Source of the DNA: Planctomycetota bacterium
GTDB taxonomy: Bacteria > Planctomycetota > Phycisphaerae > WQYP01
Assembly: GCA_021838985.1 (NCBI GenBank)
Contig: JAKCCC010000049.1
Location: 1-9,270, forward strand
Direction of reading: 5' to 3'
DNA: 9,270 bases
Both the position numbers and the translations under genes were made by a program. Of the stretch, positions 1 through 5,913 are shown piece by piece. Numbering within the stretch: position 1 is the first letter of the stretch; every line of letters begins with the position of its first letter. A model generated the notes under the pieces. It was not told the origin of the DNA, did no database searches, and worked only from the letters and a program-made list of their open reading frames with translations.

Positions 1-1
1 G

Positions 2-691
2 ACGCCGGCGAGCTTCATCTGCCCGTCGGACCCCGTCGCCCAAGGGCCGTCGCTCGAGTCCTCCATGGTCGCCGGCTCCACGCTGCCCACCTACCAGGAG
101 TACCTCGGGTGCATGACGGATGGGGCGAATGGGCCGACAAACAGCAACGGGCAGGGCCTGAGCTACTCAATCGCCTACCCGTTCCCTTCGGCTGTACCGA
201 GCACCAATGATCCGATGGGCCCGCCCGGCCTCTGGTGGACCACCAACGGCGCCAACAGCCAAGTTCCGCTGGTCAGCGATATGGCGCCGGGAGATGGGGA
301 CTCCACCAACGCCTTCGGCGACGGTCCAGGTGGGGGCGTGTACCAGCGGATCACCACCACTTTGCCGACGGCCAACACCTATGGGCCGTATATTTACAAT
401 TCCGGCAACCACGCCGGGGACGGGCAGAATGTGGGTTTCGGTGATGACCACGTTACTTGGGAAACCTCACCCTACGTGGGCGAAAATGGTGACAACATTT
501 TCACCTACACCACCGCCACCGGCGTAGTGAATGGCACCACGGATGCAAGCCAGGTTGGATCGACCAGCTACTCGTGGCCGAACTTTATGGGCCCGGAAAT
601 ATTGTCGCGGAGCGCTCCATTTGACACCTGTATGACGCCGGTGCGAACGGTCAACCCCGCCTACTGCAGGGCGGGCCATGCGTGGCAGTAG
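2..691 (+). CDS. Pseudopilin-like protein with variant H-X9-DG tail, 3' part only
   Basis: The reading frame is open from the first bases of the window, so the N-terminus (where a prepilin signal would lie) is missing; 229 residues remain. It begins with an F-I-C-P-S-D stretch, the cysteine-containing motif common in the middle of DUF1559/H-X9-DG type II-secretion-like pseudopilins. Further on it has N-H-A-G-D-G-Q-N-V at about 407-433, then G-F-G-D-D-H-V-T-W, then P-Y-V-G-E-N-G-D-N-I-F-T. This matches the C-terminal signature of the large prepilin-like families of planctomycetes and relatives. The spacing from His to the acidic pair is ten residues rather than nine, and the usual D-G is D-D. 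The middle is rich in Gly, Asn, Thr and Ser, as expected of an extracellular beta-rich domain. Family knowledge suggests an exported, surface- or pilus-associated protein of unknown specific role. No terminator with a T-run follows the stop. Confidence 0.8.
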   Translation, partial: TPASFICPSDPVAQGPSLESSMVAGSTLPTYQEYLGCMTDGANGPTNSNGQGLSYSIAYPFPSAVPSTNDPMGPPGLWWTTNGANSQVPLVSDMAPGDGDSTNAFGDGPGGGVYQRITTTLPTANTYGPYIYNSGNHAGDGQNVGFGDDHVTWETSPYVGENGDNIFTYTTATGVVNGTTDASQVGSTSYSWPNFMGPEILSRSAPFDTCMTPVRTVNPAYCRAGHAWQ

Positions 692-991
692 CCGTGGCGC
701 TTCCGGCCCGCGGGCTGGCGGGGCGGGCGTCTGCGCGGGGAGCGCGGCGTGCCGGGGCGGAAGCCGTTGGCCCCGGGGCGCCGTGATGGCCCCTGGGTGA
801 TTGGCAGCGGGCTGCCGCGGCGACGAAATTGTCAAGGTGGCGCCGGCTAGCCTGGCCGCGGGGCGAGAGGGGCGTCGCCTCTACAACGATCGGCCGCGGC
901 GTAGTAGTGCCAATGCCCTCATCGGCCGACGACCAGCCGGCGGGAGCGTCGGCTCCACGGGGCTTGGGCTCTACAGGAAAGAAAGGATGCC
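692..991. other. GC-rich intergenic gap with hairpins
   Basis: This 300-base stretch separates the pseudopilin-like gene from the glycosidase-like gene. I see no credible gene: short open frames here have no ribosome binding site and read as Arg/Gly/Ala-rich noise. A perfect 10-base palindrome (GCCCGCGGGC, 706-715) lies just after the stop and could form a stem, but no T-run follows. Near the next gene, GCCGACG (925-931) can pair with CGTCGGC (947-953). Alternatively GGAGC (943-947) can pair with GCTCC (952-956). The two pairings share bases, so only one can form at a time. A weak sigma-70-like pair (TTGGCA at 801-806, 17 bases, CGAAAT at 824-829) is present, but the second hexamer matches poorly. 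Confidence 0.5.
975..987 (+). promoter_or_regulatory. Ribosome binding site region of the glycosidase-like gene
   Basis: A purine-rich tract AGGAAAGAAAGGA sits just before the ATG at 992. It contains AGGA at 975-978 and AAAGGA at 982-987, the latter only 4 bases from the start. It supports the ATG at 992, which also begins a clear signal peptide. Confidence 0.6.
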
Positions 992-2422
992 ATGAAGACA
1001 ATGAAGATGTGGTTCCAACCGTCGCGTGCTGGCGGTTTGCTGATTCCCGCGCTGGCGTTAGCCATCGCGGCCATTTTTACCGGCGCGGCGCGAGGCGGCA
1101 ACAGGCCGGGTACGTCCTTCGAGCAGCGGCGGAATCTAAGCGCGGTACAGACCATCTATCGCCGGGGGGTTCCGCAGCTGACCAAGCACGGCCAGGTGCT
1201 CATGAAATATGACCCAAAGCGTTCCTTTCTTCCGGTGGGCATGTGGGGCGTGCCGCTGCCGGATAAGGCGTACTACGGCCACAGATACGACTGGTCCGTG
1301 TTGAAGCGCGCGGGCTTTAACACGGTCTGGGTGTGGTACGTACCGACAATCCCGGCCGTCAAGGCCGCGGCACGGTTCGGGCTTCAGGTCATCCTGGATG
1401 GGCCAAAAAGCCCCAAGGTCCTTAGGCTGATCAGGAACAGCCCAAATCTTCTGGGCGACGTCTGGATGGATGAGCCGATCGGGCAACTCGGTGCGCCCGG
1501 TGTGGACATGGCGAGGATCTTCCGGGCCTTTATGGACTATAAGAAAATGGCTCAGAGCATCGATCCGAACCTGGTGGTGTTCGTCAACGACGGCGCCGAC
1601 GTCGTGCCGCAAGCCACCAAGGATTGGTGGATTAAATGGAACAACGCAGGTGACATATGCTCCGATGACGTCTACCCGAACCAGGCCCCATCGCTCGGCG
1701 AGGAGCCCAACGGGATTCCGCAGATGGTCTCGCTGGAGGTACGCTCAAGTCACGAGCGTAAGCCGGCGTGGCTGATCGTTGGGGCCCTTGAGCAGGTCCA
1801 CCCGCGCGGGAACGGATTCGCGCTTCGCTTCGCCACCCCCACGCAGCTCAGGGCAGAGGTCTATGCGGGGATCATCTCGGGGGCCACGGGCATCACTTAC
1901 TTCATCTGGGACAGCTTTATTTCACGCGACGTGTCGCTCGTCGGCATGTCCCCGGACCCCCAGGTCGATATGGGCGGGACCAAGCCCACGCCCGCTACGC
2001 CCATGCAGCTGGTGCAGTCACGGGCACTCTGGGGCGCTGCCACCGTCATTAACCGTGAGTTGGCCAGGTTGGCGCCGGTGATCCTGTCGCCGACGGTGGG
2101 GCCGGAGGTGGACTACAAAGTCGCGATCAGCGGCCGTTCGCGCACCGTCGCGCCCATTCGCTGCATGCTCAAACCGGATCCGCGTGGGGGCTACGTGCTG
2201 CTGACGGTAAACATCGACGATGCCGTGCTGCGCGTAAACTACACGTTTCCCAAGCCCTTGCGCGAGGTGGCGACCATGTTCGACCACTGGCCGCCGCGGA
2301 AATTCCATCCGCCCGTAGAGACCTTTTCGGTACGGTACGAACCGTTTGAAACGCATGTATTCCGTGTGATACCTGCGGCGACGTCCCCCCCCGGTGGCCG
2401 GGCTACGCCCAATAAACGGTGA
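992..2422 (+). CDS. Exported TIM-barrel glycoside-hydrolase-like protein
   Basis: The protein is 476 residues long. Residues 1 to about 36 form a signal peptide: Lys/Arg start, hydrophobic core at about 15-30, then small residues G-A-A-R-G-G. The body reads as a (beta/alpha)-barrel: a strand containing P-V-G-M-W-G (81-86), a D-W-S-V-L-K-R-A-G-F-N-T-V helix-strand (100-112), and V-W-M-D-E-P (157-162), where the D-E-P is a plausible acid/base site. Then come N-D-G-A-D (199-203) and S-D-D-V-Y-P (224-229). The segment 281-306 (A-T-P-T-Q-L-R-A-E-V-Y-A-G then G-A-T-G-I-T-Y-F-I-W) resembles the late barrel of GH42-like and related bacterial glycosidases. About 110 C-terminal residues look like a beta-sandwich. 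I cannot assign a GH family, and a catalytic nucleophile is uncertain (E267 is one candidate). It probably acts on a glycoside in the periplasm or outside the cell, supplying the transporter encoded next. Confidence 0.7.
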   Translation: MKTMKMWFQPSRAGGLLIPALALAIAAIFTGAARGGNRPGTSFEQRRNLSAVQTIYRRGVPQLTKHGQVLMKYDPKRSFLPVGMWGVPLPDKAYYGHRYDWSVLKRAGFNTVWVWYVPTIPAVKAAARFGLQVILDGPKSPKVLRLIRNSPNLLGDVWMDEPIGQLGAPGVDMARIFRAFMDYKKMAQSIDPNLVVFVNDGADVVPQATKDWWIKWNNAGDICSDDVYPNQAPSLGEEPNGIPQMVSLEVRSSHERKPAWLIVGALEQVHPRGNGFALRFATPTQLRAEVYAGIISGATGITYFIWDSFISRDVSLVGMSPDPQVDMGGTKPTPATPMQLVQSRALWGAATVINRELARLAPVILSPTVGPEVDYKVAISGRSRTVAPIRCMLKPDPRGGYVLLTVNIDDAVLRVNYTFPKPLREVATMFDHWPPRKFHPPVETFSVRYEPFETHVFRVIPAATSPPGGRATPNKR

Positions 2423-2481
2423 CCAGTGGGCAATGACCGACGAGCAGATTAAAAGAAAATCCAGCCTCCGCGCCTGGTGCC

Positions 2482-2495
2482 CTTTCCCGGGAAAG
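2482..2495. promoter_or_regulatory. Perfect 14-base palindrome, possible operator
   Basis: CTTTCCCGGGAAAG is a perfect dyad 60 bases after the glycosidase-like stop and about 325 bases before the transporter start. LacI-family and other dimeric regulators often bind dyads of this size beside sugar-utilisation genes. The role is inferred only from symmetry and position; no regulator gene lies in the window. Confidence 0.3.
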
Positions 2496-2523
2496 AGTTT
2501 CGCACGGCGGAGCGATTTGCGCC

Positions 2524-2626
2524 CGTAGGGCCCCAGCGCGGCGGGAAAATAATCGTAGCCCCAAGGTCGCCGATGGCGACTAAACTGCGGCGCGGGGTTG
2601 GGGCGCTACGGGGCGACTGGCCCCGT
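2524..2626 (+). promoter_or_regulatory. Candidate structured RNA leader (nested and competing stems)
   Basis: CGTAGGGCCCC (2524-2534) pairs with GGGGCGCTACG (2600-2610) at ten of eleven positions, with a central G-G mismatch. A second, shorter partner CGTAGCCCC (2554-2562) could pair with the same 3' strand if two bases bulge. Inside the enclosed loop, GTCGCC-GAT-GGCGAC (2566-2580) forms a perfect 6-base-pair hairpin. Overlapping the 3' strand, ACGGGGC-GACTG-GCCCCGT (2608-2626) forms a 7-base-pair hairpin that would compete with the long stem. I recognise no known riboswitch class. High GC raises the chance of accidental stems. Confidence 0.3.
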
Positions 2627-2806
2627 CGCTCCCGCCCCCGGGCTATGCAAATGGCCGTTTCGGGGGCGTATCTCATGGGCGCGAAGCTCTTTCGATGGAA
2701 ACGGCATTAATGACACCGCTGAGACCGTATCGCGGGCAGTACAAACTCCCCGGCCGGGGTTGGGCGGGCGAGTGTTGCCGGGGTGGGACCACCGCGGGCT
2801 CGCGGC

Positions 2807-2810
2807 GGAG
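2807..2810 (+). promoter_or_regulatory. Ribosome binding site deciding the transporter start
   Basis: GGAG lies 9 bases before the ATG at 2820. The alternative ATG at 3063, directly before the first membrane helix, has no such sequence. This favours the longer protein. Confidence 0.5.
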
Positions 2811-2819
2811 CGTGGAAAA

Positions 2820-4364
2820 ATGAAAGATTGGGCGCCATCCATGGGGCGGTTTTACGATCCGAGGCAGCGGGCCAGCTTGGGACGCCGGGGGTTGGGCATG
2901 GGGAATTCCTCCGCCCTGGGCCAGCGGCGGGAGGGGAGCCCCACGCCCGCCCGCCAAGCGGTCGCCGGTTCGGGGCCGACCTCGGCGGCGCGTGTCGGCC
3001 ATGCCATAGTGCGGCTGTTTGGGACCCTGTCGGGCGCCGGGCTTCCCCGCGGTTCGGTGAACATGAATTGGTTCAGCCTTTTCAACGCGGTCTCGTGGCA
3101 GATCGCCCTCGGGGCGCCCGTGATTCTTTACGCCCAGAAGCTGGGGGCCGACGACGCGCTCCTTGGTCTGCTCGGCGCTCTACAGCCGCTGTTGGCTCCT
3201 TTGCAGGTTCCCGGCGCCCATCTGCTGCCGCGCCTCGGGTACCGCCGGGCGATGGTGCTGGGATGGGGGGCGCGGACGGCGATGCTGTTTGTGCTCGCCA
3301 GCGCGCCATTGTGGCTGGCGTCGAGCAGCAGCCGCCTGGCGGCGATCTTAGTTTGTCTCGTGCTGTTCAATCTCTTTACCGGCTTGGCGAGCGGGGCCTG
3401 GATGCCCTGGCAAATGGAGCTCATTCCCCACGCCGCGCGGGGACGCTTTTTCTCCCAACAACAGATCTTCGCCATGTTCGGCGGCTTGGTTGCGCTGGGT
3501 ATGGCCGCGCTACTGCTGCTCGGACGGCCGGGGGTTGGACAATTTTCGCTGACCCTGCTGCTTAGCGCCGTCGGCGGGGCCGTCGCGGTGCTTTTCCTGG
3601 CCAGCGCCCCCGACCCGTCCGCACCCCAGGCACGGCGACGCGCGGGCGTCCGCGTACCCTGGCTGGCCATGACCCGCTTCGCGCCGTTTCAACGCCTTTG
3701 CATCTTCAATATGCTGTTCACACTGGTGTTGGGAGGGTTGGGCGTATTCACGGTGGCCTTTCTGCGCGGGGTGGAGGGCTTCGGCGAAAGCTCGGTGGTT
3801 GTGCTTTCCGCCCTGGGCGTGGTCGGGGGTCTGCTGTCGTTGCTGTGGTCTGGCCTGCTGATGGACCGCCTTCCCGCCCGCCTGATAATCCGCTCGGCGG
3901 TCCTGGTGATGGCGCTGGCGTGCGCGGGTTGGTGTATGGTCGCCGGGCGGATCGTCCCCTGTTCCCCCCCGCTGGTCGGCGCCCTGTATCTGTTTTCGGG
4001 GATCGCCGGGGTTCACGCCACAGTGGCCAATCTGCGGCTGCAAGCGGCGGTCATACCGGCCATGGGCCGCAATCATTTTTTTGCGTTATTTGGCCTTGTG
4101 ACCAGCTTGGCGGCGGCCGGTTCGCCCCTCGCCTGGGGGCTGCTGCTGAACGCCCTGGGGGCCGCCCACGTGTACACCGGGCCGCTGCTCTGGAACCGTT
4201 ACACCATCTGCTTCGCCGGCGCAACGGCCCTGGTGTTTGGCGTTTTCTGGTACTGCCGGCGGCTTATTGAGGCGCCTTGGCCCGTCGCCGAGACCGCCGT
4301 AACGCCCGGCAATGCGCCGGCGGTGGGCCGCCGGCCGTTTCGGCCGGTTGAATATGGAGGCTAG
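2820..4364 (+). CDS. Major facilitator superfamily transporter
   Basis: With this start the protein is 514 residues. After a hydrophilic Gly/Arg/Pro/Ser-rich N-terminal stretch of about 80 residues, twelve hydrophobic helices follow in two groups of six, the MFS pattern. Helix 1 begins near N-W-F-S-L-F-N-A-V-S-W-Q-I; next comes L-Y-A-Q-K-L-G-A, then a loop R-L-G-Y-R-R-A between helices 2 and 3, the place of the usual MFS cytoplasmic loop motif. The long central loop after helix 6 is P-D-P-S-A-P-Q-A-R-R-R and is basic, as expected at the cytoplasmic face. F-N-x-x-S-W-Q-I...L-Y-A-x-x-L-G-A is similar to MFS proteins I recall from PVC bacteria. The substrate cannot be read from sequence; neighbours suggest a sugar, glycoside or cyclitol. 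Its stop is 4 bases before the next start, so the two genes are almost certainly co-transcribed. The true start may instead be the ATG at 3063, giving about 433 residues. Confidence 0.8.
   Translation: MKDWAPSMGRFYDPRQRASLGRRGLGMGNSSALGQRREGSPTPARQAVAGSGPTSAARVGHAIVRLFGTLSGAGLPRGSVNMNWFSLFNAVSWQIALGAPVILYAQKLGADDALLGLLGALQPLLAPLQVPGAHLLPRLGYRRAMVLGWGARTAMLFVLASAPLWLASSSSRLAAILVCLVLFNLFTGLASGAWMPWQMELIPHAARGRFFSQQQIFAMFGGLVALGMAALLLLGRPGVGQFSLTLLLSAVGGAVAVLFLASAPDPSAPQARRRAGVRVPWLAMTRFAPFQRLCIFNMLFTLVLGGLGVFTVAFLRGVEGFGESSVVVLSALGVVGGLLSLLWSGLLMDRLPARLIIRSAVLVMALACAGWCMVAGRIVPCSPPLVGALYLFSGIAGVHATVANLRLQAAVIPAMGRNHFFALFGLVTSLAAAGSPLAWGLLLNALGAAHVYTGPLLWNRYTICFAGATALVFGVFWYCRRLIEAPWPVAETAVTPGNAPAVGRRPFRPVEYGG
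4316..4347 (+). promoter_or_regulatory. Two mutually exclusive hairpins before the ceramidase-like start
   Basis: Within the last codons of the transporter, GCCGGCGG-TGGG-CCGCCGGC (4316-4335) is a perfect 8-base-pair hairpin. CCGGCCG-TTT-CGGCCGG (4331-4347) is a perfect 7-base-pair hairpin. They share 4331-4335 and so cannot coexist. The second ends 8 bases before the GGAGG that serves the next gene. All paired bases are G or C, so both stems should be strong. A role in translational coupling or ribosome access is an inference. Confidence 0.4.
4356..4360 (+). promoter_or_regulatory. Strong ribosome binding site selecting a GTG start
   Basis: GGAGG lies 8 bases before GTG at 4369 and overlaps the last two sense codons of the transporter. 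The in-frame ATGs at 4312 and 4354 lack such a sequence. In addition, the GTG puts the protein start right at the conserved L-I-G-W-A-S-V-D-I-T-P, where I recall PVC homologues beginning. Confidence 0.75.
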
Positions 4365-4368
4365 AGCC

Positions 4369-5757
4369 GTGCTTATCGGGTGGGCATCCGTGGACATCAC
4401 GCCCTATGGCCGCAAGGTGAACCTCATGGGCCTCTTTCGAACCCGGGTCACGGACAGGGTGCACGACCCAATCACGGCCACCGCCCTGGCGCTTGACAGC
4501 GCGGACGGTCGGGGCGGCCGGGATTGCGCCCTGATGCTCAGCGTGGACGTGGCCGTGGTCACCGCGAAGTTCCAGGATCGCCTGCGTTCCCTCGTCGGCA
4601 AGCAACTTCCGGGCTTTGATGTGAGAAAGCTCTTTTTAAGCGCCACGCATACCCACACGGCGCCCCACACCGAGGCGCACTGGTACCCCCCCCTTCCGGG
4701 CGATGTCATGTCGTCCATGGAATACGCGGATTTTCTGGCGGAGAAACTGACCGCATGCGTTGCGGCGGCGTGGAACAGTCGGCGCGAGGGTAGCGTGGCT
4801 TGGGCTTTTGGACAGGCGGTGGTTGGCCACAACCGCAGAGCGCTCTACCAAGACGGCCACGTCGAGTTGTTTGGCCGTGCGGACAGGCCCGATTTCATGT
4901 CCTTGGAGGGCGGCGAGGATCACAGCCTGAGCATGCTGTTCACCTACGACGCGAGGAAGCAGCTTACCGGGGTGGCGCTCAACCTCGCCTGCCCAGCCCA
5001 GATTGCGCAGGGTGAGGAATATATATCCGCCGACTTCTGGCACGAGGTGCGGGCGGAACTTCGCGGAAAACATGGCGACAAACTAAGCGTCCTGCCCACC
5101 TGCGCCCCGGCGGGTGACCAGTGCCCACAGCCGCTCCTGAACGGGCGTGAGGAGGCTTACATGCGCCAGCGCCTTGGACTGTCCGAACGCGAATTTGTTG
5201 CGCGAAAAATCGCGGGTACCGTCGAGGAGGCCCTTCCGACGGCGCGGAACATCGCCGTAGATCAGCCGGTTCTCCGCCATGCGGTGGAGGTGATTGGCTT
5301 GCCGCGATACAAAGCGGGCGAAAATGAGATTGAGCGGGAATATCGCAAGGACGCCCCGCCGGACGACGGGCCTGGGCCGGAAGATCCGGTCGAGGCCTCC
5401 CGCAGGCATGCGTTTCGCGTATGGCGCCGCTGGGCGTTGGAGCGCCAGGAACTGGCCCGAACCCAGCCGGACCTGCCCGTCGAGTTGCACGCCATCCGGC
5501 TCGGCGAGGTCGCTATCGCGACGAATCCGTTCGAGCTTTTCCTCGACTTCGGCGTGCGAATAAAGGCCCGCAGCTGCGCCATCCATACCTTCCTGGTCCA
5601 GCTTACGGGGGACCATGCGCGATATCTGCCGACGGAAAGGGCCGTTGCGGGTGGCAGTTACGGCGCAACAGCCCTAAGTTGCCAGGTGGGGCCGGAGGGG
5701 GGACGGATTCTGGTCGAGAAGACCGTGGAAATGATTTCGCGGCTGTGGGAACGATGA
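4369..5757 (+). CDS. Neutral/alkaline non-lysosomal ceramidase-like protein, PVC type
   Basis: The protein is 462 residues from the GTG. It opens with I-G-W-A-S-V-D-I-T-P (3-12) and R-V-H-D-P-I-T-A-T-A-L (30-40). The S-A-T-H-T-H-T-A-P motif (91-99) holds the paired histidines used for zinc in neutral ceramidases. N-L-A-C-P-A-Q (205-211) lies where canonical ceramidases have another zinc histidine, so Cys replaces it, as I recall for this PVC subfamily. A-G-D-Q-C-P-Q (248-254), N-P-F-E-L-F-L-D-F-G (386-395, with a likely ligand E389) and Y-L-P-T-E-R-A-V-A-G-G (419-429) follow. There is no signal peptide or membrane helix, so it is probably cytosolic, unlike secreted true ceramidases, and is shorter because it lacks their C-terminal domain. 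The substrate is unknown; hydrolysis of an amide or sugar derivative is a guess. It follows the transporter closely and shares its strand with the aminotransferase operon. Confidence 0.8.
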   Translation: MLIGWASVDITPYGRKVNLMGLFRTRVTDRVHDPITATALALDSADGRGGRDCALMLSVDVAVVTAKFQDRLRSLVGKQLPGFDVRKLFLSATHTHTAPHTEAHWYPPLPGDVMSSMEYADFLAEKLTACVAAAWNSRREGSVAWAFGQAVVGHNRRALYQDGHVELFGRADRPDFMSLEGGEDHSLSMLFTYDARKQLTGVALNLACPAQIAQGEEYISADFWHEVRAELRGKHGDKLSVLPTCAPAGDQCPQPLLNGREEAYMRQRLGLSEREFVARKIAGTVEEALPTARNIAVDQPVLRHAVEVIGLPRYKAGENEIEREYRKDAPPDDGPGPEDPVEASRRHAFRVWRRWALERQELARTQPDLPVELHAIRLGEVAIATNPFELFLDFGVRIKARSCAIHTFLVQLTGDHARYLPTERAVAGGSYGATALSCQVGPEGGRILVEKTVEMISRLWER

Positions 5758-5913
5758 CCCGGGGGCGCCCGGACGCCGGTGCCACAGGTGCCGGGGCCAG
5801 ACAATTTTTTCGGGCAGCCCGGTCCCGATGGCTGTCGGGAGCGCCGGGCCGCGAACCAGCCGGCGGCGGTTTTGCGCCGCAGGCGGAGGAACGCTTTCAC
5901 AGGAGTTTACGCT
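5758..5913 (+). promoter_or_regulatory. Hairpin-dense leader before the aminotransferase gene
   Basis: Four stems can be drawn in 156 bases. They are: CCGGG-GGCG-CCCGG (5759-5772); CCGGTGCC-ACA-GGTGCCGG with two G-U pairs (5776-5794); a 12-base-pair stem made of GCCCGG+TCCCGA pairing with TCGGGA+CCGGGC, with a GCG bulge and a 6-base loop (5817-5849); and GCGGCG-GTTTTG-CGCCGC (5863-5880). A run of six T at 5805-5810 follows the second stem after a 10-base gap, too far for a textbook terminator. CGGGC (5811-5815) can also pair in part with the start of the third stem. An attenuator or a processing/stability element between two parts of the operon is possible. It could also hold a promoter, but I see no clear one. 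Confidence 0.4.
5901..5905 (+). promoter_or_regulatory. Ribosome binding site deciding the aminotransferase start
   Basis: AGGAG lies 8 bases before ATG at 5914. The frame is open upstream to a GTG at 5779, but that extension reads as Arg/Pro/Gly noise, runs through the hairpins and has no binding site. Confidence 0.75.

Larger units (their letters stand above)
2423..2819. other. Long non-coding gap with palindromes and paired repeats
   Basis: This 397-base gap lies before the transporter gene. Open frames crossing it use GTG or TTG starts without ribosome binding sites, and their products look like noise, so I call it non-coding. It contains a perfect 14-base palindrome (2482-2495), a hairpin (2566-2580), a second hairpin (2608-2626), a long-range inverted repeat (2524-2534 with 2600-2610) and a perfect 12-base palindrome CCCCGGCCGGGG (2748-2759). 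It is the natural place for the promoter of the downstream genes, but no confident -35/-10 pair is visible. A CTGAGA at 2718-2723 recalls the TPP riboswitch, but the rest of that motif is absent. Confidence 0.55.

Noticed and set aside
801..817. Sigma-54-like TTGGCA followed by TGCC
   Set aside because: The GG and GC elements are one base off the required spacing, and the second half is a poor match.
801..995. Small + strand frame of 64 codons before the glycosidase-like gene
   Set aside because: It has no ribosome binding site and no recognisable content, and its end overlaps the well-supported start at 992.
2477..2710. Small + strand frame of 77 codons between the glycosidase-like and transporter genes
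   Set aside because: It has a GTG start without a ribosome binding site, Arg/Gly-rich noise-like content, and lies across palindromes and hairpins.
2718..2723. CTGAGA, as in the TPP riboswitch
   Set aside because: The second conserved block of the TPP element and the flanking stem bases are missing, and the downstream gene is a transporter with no thiamine context.
5776..5810. Intrinsic terminator: hairpin followed by six T
   Set aside because: Ten bases, including GGCC, separate the stem from the T-run, and the stem has tandem G-U pairs. I kept it only as part of the structured leader.
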